64,000 nucleotides of DNA from Chitinophagaceae bacterium UBA4411 (GTDB lineage Bacteria > Bacteroidota > Bacteroidia > Chitinophagales > Chitinophagaceae): assembly GCA_002400415.1 (NCBI GenBank), contig DGQP01000005.1:163640-227639 (forward strand). The letters run 5' to 3'. This document shows, one piece after another, positions 18,428 to 26,217 of this stretch. Under the pieces are notes generated by a model, which saw nothing but the letters and a program-made list of their open reading frames with translations, did no database searches and was not told where the DNA came from. Numbering within the stretch: position 1 is the stretch's first letter; each line of letters begins with the position of its first letter. The position numbers were made by a program, and so were the translations under genes.

Positions 18428-18460
18428 GCATCCGCCAGACCGGCGGATGCTTTTTTATTT
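18428..18460 (+). terminator. Rho-independent terminator
   Basis: GCATCCGCC (18428-18436) pairs with GGCGGATGC (18442-18450) around AGACC, followed by TTTTTT. It ends the transcript of the P-domain protein. An apparent upstream ATG for the next gene falls inside this hairpin, which argues for the later start at 18489. Confidence 0.92.
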
Positions 18461-18488
18461 ATTCAAACAGCCGGCTATTTTGTGTACG

Positions 18489-19193
18489 ATGTCATTAGTA
18501 AGCGTAATAAAGAATTGCCGGCAGGAATTTGCTCCTGTTGTTCCTTTCCTGCCCGGCAGTGACAGGTTAATACAGTTCGATTTCACGGTAGAAAATATTG
18601 AACTTACGGCTGATACATTAAACAATACCGATAGATTCTGTAACTATATCAATAAAAAGCTGGCAGCAGCCGGGGCAAAATATGGTATAGGCGGGTATAA
18701 TGAACACAGAACGGTTTACAGCAGGAGTGCTGTATTTGATGCAGAAAAGCCGGGGGAGGAACCTCGGCGTTTACATCTGGGTACAGATATCTGGGGCCAT
18801 GCAGGAACAGCTGTAATGGCTCCTTTGGATGGCATGGTGCATAGTTTTGCATTTAACGATAACTTCGGTGATTATGGTACAACGATCATTCTTTCACACG
18901 AGCTGGAAGAAATAATTTTTTATACGCTGTATGGTCACCTGGGCCTGGATGCAATCAGGAATTTGCAGGCGGGTAAACTAATAAAGAAAGGAGAAGTGTT
19001 TGCAACCTTTGGTATACCGGAAGAGAATGGTCACTGGCCCCCGCATCTTCATTTTCAACTCATCAAGGATTTGAAAAACTGGAAAGGAGATTATCCCGGA
19101 GTCTGTAAATTTTCAGAAAGAGAGCTGTATTTAGCCAACTGCCCGGATCCCGACCTGGTCCTGCAGATCAACCAGTATACCAGCTTCCAATAA
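18489..19193 (+). CDS. M23 family (LytM-type) metallopeptidase
   Basis: This 234-residue protein carries a C-terminal M23 peptidase domain that cleaves peptidoglycan cross-bridges. Metal-binding motifs are seen as HLGTD (first His and Asp) and HLHFQ near the end, with YGHL in between. No signal peptide is obvious at the chosen start (MSLVSVIKN). The protein may therefore be cytoplasmic or exported in an unusual way. Homologues in Bacteroidota often lack a signal and are sometimes fused to aminotransferases. The start at 18489 was chosen because a longer version would begin inside the upstream terminator. Confidence 0.85.
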   Translation: MSLVSVIKNCRQEFAPVVPFLPGSDRLIQFDFTVENIELTADTLNNTDRFCNYINKKLAAAGAKYGIGGYNEHRTVYSRSAVFDAEKPGEEPRRLHLGTDIWGHAGTAVMAPLDGMVHSFAFNDNFGDYGTTIILSHELEEIIFYTLYGHLGLDAIRNLQAGKLIKKGEVFATFGIPEENGHWPPHLHFQLIKDLKNWKGDYPGVCKFSERELYLANCPDPDLVLQINQYTSFQ

Positions 19194-19285
19194 AATAAGA
19201 AAAGAGAAACAGGACCGGTGACCAGCAGGATGCCCTTCCCGAAGGAACTTGTTTTTTTGGAGAATAAGGTTAGCAAATCCGCTAT

Positions 19286-19333
19286 TACAAAAAGAAATAA
19301 CAACCGGTATCCTTTTGCAGGATACCAGTTGTT
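19286..19333 (-). terminator. Terminator of the minus-strand oxidoreductase operon
   Basis: Reading leftward, AACAAC-TGGTATCC pairs with GGATACC-GGTTGTT (19299-19312 with 19320-19333) with one mismatch and a 7-base loop. It is followed by a T-rich tail (TATTTCTTTTT). It sits about 70 bases after the stop of the F420-reductase-like gene. Confidence 0.75.
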
Positions 19334-19401
19334 CGCAGCAGCATCCCCGGGTATTTTTTTACTTAACCTGTAACTGTAAATGCTTAACAGGATGACCGGG
19401 A

Positions 19402-20049
19402 TTACAGTTTTAATAATTTAAAAGCATGCGTCCACTGATTTTTTGTAAAACCGGGCAGGCACCACAATATACAAAGTGGTTCAATAGCCCTGGCAGCTTC
19501 AACTTTGCCCATATCCTCCGTTTCCCAGCCAAACGAAGTAAGAATATCTGTTACAATCTGCTTTGCTGCTTCATCATTTCCACAAATAAACATTGTAGGA
19601 ACTCCGGCGGGAAACTGTGGTTTATACATAAATGCATTCCCGACGCTATTAAAAGCTTTTACCAGCTTCGCATCCGGGAGGAGGCGCTGAATTCTTTCCA
19701 TCAGGGAATCATTTAACGATGTAAAGTATTTCAGGACACCATTTTCAGGGGCTTCTTTGTCAATGGGATTAGTAGTGTCAATGACTGTTTTGCCGGTAAA
19801 ATTTGCTATACCCGCCAAGCGAATTGCTTCTTCTGCCACAGCTCCGCCTATAGCCAATACGATAAGCTCACCAAATGCTGCCGTTTCACTGAAATCACCA
19901 ACCAGGACGCGGGGGTTTTCTTGTTTGAATTTTACGACTTCTTCTTTGAGAACGTTGCGAGTTCCCATTTTTACTTCGTGGCCTTCTTTTATAAAAGCTT
20001 TGGCTAATACCCGGCCTACAATACCGGAGCCAATAATTCCGATCTTCAT
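19402..20049 (-). CDS. NADP-dependent F420-reductase-like oxidoreductase
   Basis: This 215-residue Rossmann-fold protein resembles the NADPH-dependent F420 reductase family (pfam F420_oxidored). The nucleotide-binding motif GIIGSGIVGRVLAKA is at the N-terminus, and GTRN follows at the second strand, typical of NADP specificity. VIDTTNP appears later. Bacteroidota do not make F420, so the true substrate is unknown and the name describes the fold. The gene lies 29 bases downstream of an NmrA-like gene on the same strand and probably shares its MarR-controlled promoter. A terminator follows. Confidence 0.85.
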   Translation of the reverse strand: MKIGIIGSGIVGRVLAKAFIKEGHEVKMGTRNVLKEEVVKFKQENPRVLVGDFSETAAFGELIVLAIGGAVAEEAIRLAGIANFTGKTVIDTTNPIDKEAPENGVLKYFTSLNDSLMERIQRLLPDAKLVKAFNSVGNAFMYKPQFPAGVPTMFICGNDEAAKQIVTDILTSFGWETEDMGKVEAARAIEPLCILWCLPGFTKNQWTHAFKLLKL

Positions 20050-20078
20050 ATAAATAAGTTTATAATTAAAAAATGGAT

Positions 20079-20975
20079 TTACCCGGCATTATACACCCTG
20101 GCAAAGATTTTTGCAAAATCTTCCAGTTTTACTTTCCCGGATTGTGCGGGCCTGTTTTTCCAATAATCTTCCTGCATCACCCCGGTTTGCAGTGCATTTC
20201 CCATCTCGGCATAATTAGAAGCGATCTCCTCCGTTAGCCCTGCCTGTTTCATGCCTTCAAATGCCTGTTCATTGGTGAATACCACCCAGGGAAGCGCTGG
20301 TTTGCCTACAGTTGTGCCAAGAACGCCTGCAATTTCATCGGTTGTTCTTTCATCACTGGCAATATATCTTACGGTATGCCCGGAGAAGGAATGATCCAGT
20401 AATTCAGCGGCTGCGGCTTCGGCAATATCGCTGGTGTCGGTGAGAACGAGTTTAAAATCAGCCCCGCCAAAATTACTGCCAATAATGTTCATATGCTTTA
20501 CCATGCCTGTGTTGGCAAGCAGGTTTGAAAAGAAATAGGAAGGACGGAGGTGAACGATATTCACGTCATTTAACCCGTTCAGGACTTTTTCAACCGTATA
20601 TAAACCACTGACAGGCCCGCATCCACCGGGTAAGTGGGCGCCGATGCTGCTCAGGTTAACGACGTATTTGATCCTGCTGCCTTTAATGGCTTCTGCATAG
20701 TTTTTCCCGATCTGTCCTATAAATTCTTTCCAGTTGCTGGTAATGTCAAAACGGGGAGGCACCATCGTATATACTGCATCCGCATCTGCAAATACAGATT
20801 TTAAAAACGACAGATCCTCAACAGAACCGACAGCAGCAATGGCGCCTTTACTTGTTAGGGACTGCAGGTTGGCTGCATTCCGGCTAATTACTGTAACCTG
20901 GTGTCCTGCCGCTAATAATTTTTCTGCAAGTGGCTGGGAGATATTACCGGCTCCCCCGGTGATTACATACTTCAT
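20079..20975 (-). CDS. NmrA-like NAD(P)-binding oxidoreductase
   Basis: This 298-residue atypical short-chain dehydrogenase or NmrA-like protein has GGAGNISQPLAEKLL at the N-terminus as its NAD(P)-binding loop. It has an SRN motif for NADP preference and VVNLSSIGAH in the middle. Related proteins are quinone oxidoreductases (QorB type) or redox sensors. I place the start at 20975 (MKYVITGG). The upstream ATG at 21005 overlaps the operator palindrome. It is the first gene of a two-gene operon and probably the main MarR target. Confidence 0.85.
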   Translation of the reverse strand: MKYVITGGAGNISQPLAEKLLAAGHQVTVISRNAANLQSLTSKGAIAAVGSVEDLSFLKSVFADADAVYTMVPPRFDITSNWKEFIGQIGKNYAEAIKGSRIKYVVNLSSIGAHLPGGCGPVSGLYTVEKVLNGLNDVNIVHLRPSYFFSNLLANTGMVKHMNIIGSNFGGADFKLVLTDTSDIAEAAAAELLDHSFSGHTVRYIASDERTTDEIAGVLGTTVGKPALPWVVFTNEQAFEGMKQAGLTEEIASNYAEMGNALQTGVMQEDYWKNRPAQSGKVKLEDFAKIFARVYNAG

Positions 20976-20993
20976 TGTGTTGGGTTTTAATAT

Positions 20994-21005
20994 TTGTATA
21001 TACAA
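20994..21005. promoter_or_regulatory. MarR operator upstream of the NmrA-like gene
   Basis: TTGTATATACAA is a perfect 12-bp palindrome located 18 bases before the start codon of the oxidoreductase gene. The same 12-mer occurs at 21474-21485 in front of the marR gene itself. The matching pair supports MarR binding and autoregulation. Confidence 0.75.
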
Positions 21006-21023
21006 TTAATGGAATAAAAAAAA

Positions 21024-21449
21024 TCAAACCAGTTTATCTGCCACTTTTCCCATAGTCTGTACCAGCTTTGTACTTTCCTCTTTTCCTAAAATGGCAGAAT
21101 AGCGGGTATAAAATTCATTCAGGCATTCTTTAAGTTTAGGTAACAGCTCTTTGCCTTTTGGGGTGGGATATACATTCGTCATTTTCCCTTCAGTTGTCCG
21201 TACCAGTAGTTTCTTCTCTTCCAGTTTTTCTATGAGCCGTGTAACCGTACTGGGCTGCAATTGCAGGTGATCTGCGAGGAATCCCGGTTGAATACCGGGT
21301 TCTTCCAGAACCATCATTAGCAAATAAGCATGGCTGGGCGAAAGACCCACCTTACTCCAGCTCTCCTGGGCCAGTTTATCAATTTTGCGGGCCAGTGAGT
21401 TGGCTGTAAAATATAAGCACTTGCAATATTTGCTGTCTGACGTTTTCAC
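21024..21449 (-). CDS. MarR family transcriptional regulator
   Basis: This winged-helix repressor is about 141 residues long, the normal MarR size, if it starts at the GTG at 21449. The recognition region reads LADHLQLQPSTVTRLIEKLEEKKLLVRTTEGKMTNVYPTPKGKEL. No ATG exists before the domain in this frame. An apparent longer version beginning at 21650 runs through the operator and into ruvB and is rejected. A candidate promoter, TTTG (21483-21486) 20 bases from TTACTTTG (21455-21462), is read leftward. The palindrome overlaps it, so the gene is probably autorepressed. Confidence 0.88.
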   Translation of the reverse strand: MKTSDSKYCKCLYFTANSLARKIDKLAQESWSKVGLSPSHAYLLMMVLEEPGIQPGFLADHLQLQPSTVTRLIEKLEEKKLLVRTTEGKMTNVYPTPKGKELLPKLKECLNEFYTRYSAILGKEESTKLVQTMGKVADKLV

Positions 21450-21473
21450 GGGGTCAAAGTAAAGTATAAATAA

Positions 21474-21485
21474 TTGTATATACAA
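21474..21485. promoter_or_regulatory. MarR autoregulatory operator
   Basis: This is the second perfect copy of TTGTATATACAA. It covers the -33 box (TTTG at 21483-21486, minus strand) and part of the spacer of the proposed marR promoter. It lies 25 bases before the GTG start. Binding here would block RNA polymerase. Confidence 0.75.
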
Positions 21486-21541
21486 ATATTGACGATAAAA
21501 AATTTCCTGCCTGTCCGGGAGGGTCTTCCTAAATTTACAGC

Positions 21542-22570
21542 ATGGCAAATTCCAACCTGAATAAGGAGAAAGACGGGCTGAGTGCAGCGGATCAAGAGTT
21601 TGAAAATAATATCCGGCCGGCACAGATGGAGGATTTTGCAGGCCAGGCACAGGTGATTGAAAACCTGCGCATTTTTATTAAGGCGGCCAGGATCAGGGGA
21701 GAAGCATTAGATCATGTACTGTTCCACGGCCCGCCGGGTCTTGGAAAAACCACGTTGTCACGTATCGTGGCCAATGAGCTTGGCGTTAATATCAAAGAAA
21801 CATCAGGGCCCGTAATCGAAAAACCGGGTGATCTTGCGGGTTTGTTAACCAACCTTGAGCCGAATGATGTATTGTTCATTGATGAGATTCACCGGTTGAG
21901 TACTGTTGTGGAAGAATATCTCTATGCGGCCATGGAAGATTACCGTATTGACATCATGATCGACAGCGGTCCTAATGCAAGAAGTATTCAGCTGACATTA
22001 AATCCGTTTACATTGATCGGGGCAACGACCAGGAGTGGTTTGCTTACAGCCCCCCTTTTATCCCGTTTTGCTATCAAATCAAGGCTGGAGTATTACCCGG
22101 CAGCTACGTTAAATAAAATCATTCACCGTTCTGCAGGAATATTGGCAACGAAAATAGCTGATGATGCGGTTGCGGAGATTGGAAGAAGAAGCCGCGGCAC
22201 TCCCCGCATCGCTAATGGATTACTGAGAAGGGTGAGAGACTTTGCACAGGTGCTGAATGACGGGGAGATCGATCTTGGCATTACGCAACATGCATTGAAG
22301 GCATTAAATGTGGATGAATATGGCCTGGATGATATGGACAACCGTATCCTGCTGACCATTATTGAAAAATTCAAGGGTGGTCCGGTTGGTATCACCACTA
22401 TTGCCACTGCTGTTGGTGAAGAATCCGGCACACTGGAAGAAGTATACGAACCATTCCTGATTCAGGAAGGTTTTATGCAACGTACGCCCAGGGGGAGAGA
22501 GGTTACGGTAAAAGCATACGAGCATTTAAACAAGAATAAACCCGGTATGTCCGGCAGCCTGTTTACATAA
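21542..22570 (+). CDS. ruvB: Holliday junction branch migration helicase RuvB
   Basis: This 342-residue AAA+ motor drives branch migration with RuvA during recombination. Visible motifs are [13 protein letters not shown] (Walker A), LFIDEIHRL (Walker B), GATTRSGLL (sensor 1) and [20 protein letters not shown] (arginine finger/sensor 2). The C-terminal winged helix ends near RTPRGREVT. The length is normal for the family. It is divergent from marR. A near-consensus -7 box, TAAATTTA (21530-21537), ends only 4 bases before the ATG, so the message may be almost leaderless. Confidence 0.97.
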   Translation: MANSNLNKEKDGLSAADQEFENNIRPAQMEDFAGQAQVIENLRIFIKAARIRGEALDHVLFHGPPGLGKTTLSRIVANELGVNIKETSGPVIEKPGDLAGLLTNLEPNDVLFIDEIHRLSTVVEEYLYAAMEDYRIDIMIDSGPNARSIQLTLNPFTLIGATTRSGLLTAPLLSRFAIKSRLEYYPAATLNKIIHRSAGILATKIADDAVAEIGRRSRGTPRIANGLLRRVRDFAQVLNDGEIDLGITQHALKALNVDEYGLDDMDNRILLTIIEKFKGGPVGITTIATAVGEESGTLEEVYEPFLIQEGFMQRTPRGREVTVKAYEHLNKNKPGMSGSLFT

Positions 22571-22610
22571 GAAGATTCAAATTCTATAACTTATAATAAA
22601 AACAAAGTGT

Positions 22611-23300
22611 ATGAAAGTTGGTAAGTCCGCAGCTTTGGTACTTGTCTTTTTTCTCTTCACGGCGAGCTCCTGCATTACACCCCGGAAACTGGACAAAAAG
22701 ATTAGCGGATATTATGGAAACACCATTCCTGATAAAGGCAGAAAAAGTGATTTTATTAATTTTCATTACGAGAACAGTATACCGGATACCAGGTTGTCCA
22801 GCAGCGCTAAAACCAGGAATAAAGTAGTGCCTGCATTGTTTTACTGGAAATGGGATCTTGCCCAGACAGCTACACTGAACAGCATGATGCCTATAAGCAA
22901 CTTCACAAGTTCTTTTGTTACGGAAGCAAATGCCAGAAAACTGAAAGAAAAACTCAACGGCGCCACTATTGATATTACTATCAAAACAAACCCGGGTGAT
23001 TTTCATGTCCGCGATCAGGGTTGGCTGGTCTACCTTGTCTTAGCCTATATTGGGAAAGATAAATTCTACATAGACCCGGTGCATGAGCAATTTTCAGTCG
23101 GCTATACTGTTAACTATCCTTCCGGGGAAAAAAAATCAGGCAACCTCTCTGCTGAGAATATTAATATGAAAAAATCGCCCCGGTTCTTTCAAAGTTTTAA
23201 GGGTATGGTATCCGAATATCTTGCAGCCTGTGATGCCAATATTAAACTGATGGCCAAAGACCTTGCCGGCCAGTTATATGCAGAACTGGTAAAAGAATAA
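22611..23300 (+). CDS. Lipoprotein of unknown function
   Basis: This 229-residue protein has a lipoprotein signal ending at TASSC (Cys about residue 20) and then a soluble domain. The domain contains conserved-looking hydrophobic and charged stretches (KVVPALFYWKWDL, IDITIKTNPGDFHV) but no family I can name. It is followed by a terminator shared with the next, convergent gene. It starts 40 bases after ruvB and may be cotranscribed. Confidence 0.7.
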   Translation: MKVGKSAALVLVFFLFTASSCITPRKLDKKISGYYGNTIPDKGRKSDFINFHYENSIPDTRLSSSAKTRNKVVPALFYWKWDLAQTATLNSMMPISNFTSSFVTEANARKLKEKLNGATIDITIKTNPGDFHVRDQGWLVYLVLAYIGKDKFYIDPVHEQFSVGYTVNYPSGEKKSGNLSAENINMKKSPRFFQSFKGMVSEYLAACDANIKLMAKDLAGQLYAELVKE

Positions 23301-23321
23301 AGCCTTTATGTTCTTTATGCA

Positions 23322-23351
23322 AAAAAGCTGTTCCCAACGGAACAGCTTTTT
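23322..23351. terminator. Bidirectional terminator
   Basis: AAAAAGCTGTTCC (23322-23334) pairs perfectly with GGAACAGCTTTTT (23339-23351) around CAAC. The A and T tracts on both sides let it stop transcription from the lipoprotein gene and from the response regulator gene. Confidence 0.9.
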
Positions 23352-23388
23352 ATATACATCCTATTTGTTTTTTTCAGGAGCCGGGATA

Positions 23389-24087
23389 TCAGTCCTGTAC
23401 CACCAGCCTGAATCCATTGCCATGGATATTTACGATCTCGATCCTGGGATCATCTTTCAGGTATTTACGCAGTTTGGCAATATATACATCCATACTGCGC
23501 CCGTTAAAATAAGTATCACTGCCCCAGATCTTTTTTAATGCCTGTTCTCTTGGTAAGAGGTCATTCAGGTGCTCAGCCAGCATTTTCAGCAACTCGTTCT
23601 CTTTGGGAGATAAAGTTTGTGTAACCCCGCTATGGATCAGCTGGCGGAGTTTGGGATTGAAATGATAGGTGGACAGGTCGAATTCTTTATTCTCACTTTC
23701 TTTATTGATCTCCTCATTCCTTTTCAGAATTGCTTTGATCTTTAACAAAAGCACTTCACTGTCGAAAGGCTTGGTGATATAGTCATCGGCGCCGAGTTTA
23801 TATCCCTGGATAATATCATCCTTCATGGTTTTAGCGCTCAGGAAGAACAGGGGAATATCCGGATCCACATCTCTTATTTCTTCAGCCAGGGTGAAGCCGT
23901 CCATATTGGGCATCATCACATCCAGCAGGCAGAGTTCAAATTTTTCCCGTTGAAAAGCAGCAAGCCCGAGGCGGCCGTCTCTTTCCAGGGTCACATCATA
24001 ATCATTCAGCTCCAGGTAATTTTTCAACACACTTCCCAGGTTAGGGTCATCTTCGCATAGCAAAATTTTAGGTTTCTTAGCATCCAT
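23389..24087 (-). CDS. OmpR-family response regulator (RprY-like)
   Basis: This 232-residue two-component regulator has an N-terminal receiver with acidic pair E12-D13, phosphorylated D56 (LLDVMMP), S84 and K106 (YITKPF). A C-terminal winged-helix DNA-binding domain contains LSPKENELLKMLAEHLNDLLPRE and a closing MDVYIAKLRKYL segment. It resembles the Bacteroides RprY regulators. No histidine kinase lies in this window, so its partner is elsewhere or it is an orphan. It is convergent with the preceding lipoprotein gene. Confidence 0.93.
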   Translation of the reverse strand: MDAKKPKILLCEDDPNLGSVLKNYLELNDYDVTLERDGRLGLAAFQREKFELCLLDVMMPNMDGFTLAEEIRDVDPDIPLFFLSAKTMKDDIIQGYKLGADDYITKPFDSEVLLLKIKAILKRNEEINKESENKEFDLSTYHFNPKLRQLIHSGVTQTLSPKENELLKMLAEHLNDLLPREQALKKIWGSDTYFNGRSMDVYIAKLRKYLKDDPRIEIVNIHGNGFRLVVQD

Positions 24088-24209
24088 GGTTTGTAAAGTT
24101 TAATTCATATATAAGAAGACAAATAAAAGTAAATCATTTACCAAACATCTGAGCAGGTGAATAATATTTTGTTAAGAGTCCCTGTATCTGCCGTTTGACA
24201 GCCATTTTC

Positions 24210-24217
24210 TACATTTG
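24210..24217 (+). promoter_or_regulatory. Candidate -7 box of the GroES-like gene
   Basis: TACATTTG fits the Bacteroidota sigma-factor -7 consensus TAnnTTTG and ends 17 bases before the ATG. A TTTG 12 bases upstream (24194-24197) is closer than the usual spacing, so the -33 element is uncertain. Confidence 0.5.
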
Positions 24218-24234
24218 TCATTCAATACCTGATT

Positions 24235-24612
24235 ATGGCGATGCATATTACACCCGATAACCGGTTGAAAAAACTGATTGTGATTGGAGACCGGCTACTT
24301 ATTAAACCTACCAAGCCGGATGAGAAAACGGCCAGCGGCCTCTACCTGCCACCCGGTGTGCAGGAAAAGGAAAAAGTGCAGCAGGGTTATGTGATCAAAG
24401 CTGGCCCGGGGTATGCCATCCCCATGCCCGTGGAAGATGAGCCCTGGAAAACGGAGGAAGACAAAGTGAAATACGTACCGTTGCAGGCCCGTGAAGGTGA
24501 TCTGGCGATCTTCCTGGTAAGTGGTGCCACGGAAGTAATGTACGAAGACCAGAAATATTTTATAGTGCCGCAGGGAGCAATATTGATGCTGGAAAGAGAA
24601 GAGGATTTATAA
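24235..24612 (+). CDS. Stand-alone GroES-like co-chaperonin protein
   Basis: This 125-residue protein matches the GroES/Cpn10 fold: IVIGDRLLIKPTKPDEKTASGLYLPPG near the start and a final beta-strand region, YFIVPQGAILMLERE. It is longer than true GroES (about 95 residues) because of an insert around residues 60-85 (VEDEPWKTEEDKVKYVP). No groEL is adjacent. It may be a second, specialised co-chaperonin or a GroES-fold protein with a different role. I am sure of the fold but not of the partner. Confidence 0.8.
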   Translation: MAMHITPDNRLKKLIVIGDRLLIKPTKPDEKTASGLYLPPGVQEKEKVQQGYVIKAGPGYAIPMPVEDEPWKTEEDKVKYVPLQAREGDLAIFLVSGATEVMYEDQKYFIVPQGAILMLEREEDL

Positions 24613-24663
24613 ACTTCAATTATTAGCTGCTATTTCCAGTAACTTCCCGCTAAAATTTTATCC

Positions 24664-26217
24664 ATGGCAGATCATGAAAAATTTCTCCAGGTAGTTAAAG
24701 ACGGGTACACCTTCAAAGGTGAATCTTTCAAAATCGGTTGCGCTATGCTGGATGGGGCTGTTGCCGGCGGGGCGGATGTACTGATTCCCATGAAAACACT
24801 GAACCGGCATGGTTTGATTGCCGGCGCTACCGGTACAGGAAAAACAAAAACACTCCAGATGCTGAGCGAGGGCTTAAGTGATGCCAGTATCCCGGTTTTA
24901 TTAATGGATATCAAAGGTGATCTCAGTGGCATTGCAGCAGCAGGCACCGTAAATGATAAAATAACAGACCGTTGCCAGAAGTTAAATATTGAATTCAAAC
25001 CGGCTGCTTACCCGGTAGATCTGCTGACACTGAGCAACCAGAAAGGTGCCAGGCTGAGGGCTACGGTAAGTGAATTTGGTCCTGTATTATTATCAAAGAT
25101 CCTCGGGCTGAATGATACGCAAGGTGGTTTTGTAGCCATGATCTTTAAATATTGCGATGATAATAAGCTGCCGCTGCTGGACCTGAAAGACTTCATTAAA
25201 GTGTTACAATATGTAAGTGATGAAGGAAAAGCGGAAATGGAAAAAAGCTATGGCAAAATTTCCACTACTTCAACGGGAACAATACTGCGCAAAGTGATTG
25301 AACTGCAGCAGCAGGGCGCCGATGTTTTTTTCGGGGAAAAAAGTTTTGAGGTGGATGATCTGATGCGCATCAGTGATGATGGGAGGGGAATGATCTCAAT
25401 TGTTAGAGTAACGGACCTGCAGGACCGGCCTAAACTGTTTTCTACATTTATGCTGCAATTACTGGCCGAGTTGTATGCTTCCTGTCCTGAGGAAGGCGAT
25501 ATGGATAAGCCGAAACTGGTGATGTTCATTGATGAGGCACATCTTATTTTCCAGGAAGCAAATGATGCATTGCTGCAACAAATTGAAACGATTATTAAAC
25601 TGATTCGTTCAAAAGGCATCGGTATCTATTTCTGTACACAAAACCCGATGGATGTGCCTGCTCCGGTATTGGCACAATTAGGATTGAAAGTACAGCATGC
25701 TTTAAGAGCATTCACGGCAGCCGACAGGAAAGTGATCAAACAAACCTCGGAGAACTACCCTGAAACGGAGTTTTATAAAACAGAAGACCTGATTACCCAG
25801 TTGGGTACTGGTGAGGCATTGGTAACAATACTTAATGAAAAGGGAATTCCCACGCCACTGGTGCATTGCATGATCCGGCCGCCACAGAGCCGGATGGATA
25901 TATTGTCTGAAATGGAAATAGATTCCATCGTCAGTCATTCAAAGATCGCTGCAAAATATAACCAGGTCGTTGATAGTGAAAGTGCATACGAGATACTCAC
26001 TGAAAAACTAAATGAAGCTGCCAAAAAGGAAGCCGGGGAAAAAGAGGAAGAAGCCACCGTAAAGAAAGAAAGGAAATCAACGGCTAAAGAAAAAGGGATT
26101 TTGGATAACCCTGTTGTGAAAAGTATGACCCGTACAGCCGGTAATACTATTGTGAGAACACTATTAGGGGTACTCGGATTAGGTGGCAGGAGCCGAAGCC
26201 GGAGGAGTTTATTTTAA
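24664..26217 (+). CDS. HerA/YjgR-like DUF853 ATPase
   Basis: This 517-residue P-loop ATPase belongs to the DUF853 (YjgR) group related to HerA. Walker A is GATGTGKTKT with G54-T61 and K60. Walker B is LVMFIDEAHLIF. CTQNPMDVP is the later sensor-like motif. The C-terminal 75 residues are Lys/Glu-rich with repeated KKE and end in RSRSRRS. Cellular role is not established. Members are thought to process DNA or act with membrane complexes. It ends with a 9-base overlap with recQ, which reads the other way. Confidence 0.85.
   Translation: MADHEKFLQVVKDGYTFKGESFKIGCAMLDGAVAGGADVLIPMKTLNRHGLIAGATGTGKTKTLQMLSEGLSDASIPVLLMDIKGDLSGIAAAGTVNDKITDRCQKLNIEFKPAAYPVDLLTLSNQKGARLRATVSEFGPVLLSKILGLNDTQGGFVAMIFKYCDDNKLPLLDLKDFIKVLQYVSDEGKAEMEKSYGKISTTSTGTILRKVIELQQQGADVFFGEKSFEVDDLMRISDDGRGMISIVRVTDLQDRPKLFSTFMLQLLAELYASCPEEGDMDKPKLVMFIDEAHLIFQEANDALLQQIETIIKLIRSKGIGIYFCTQNPMDVPAPVLAQLGLKVQHALRAFTAADRKVIKQTSENYPETEFYKTEDLITQLGTGEALVTILNEKGIPTPLVHCMIRPPQSRMDILSEMEIDSIVSHSKIAAKYNQVVDSESAYEILTEKLNEAAKKEAGEKEEEATVKKERKSTAKEKGILDNPVVKSMTRTAGNTIVRTLLGVLGLGGRSRSRRSLF

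Noticed and set aside
21024..21650. A 208-residue version of the MarR protein starting at 21650
   Set aside because: The first 67 residues have no MarR similarity and run through the operator and the start of ruvB. A GTG at 21449 gives the normal family length.
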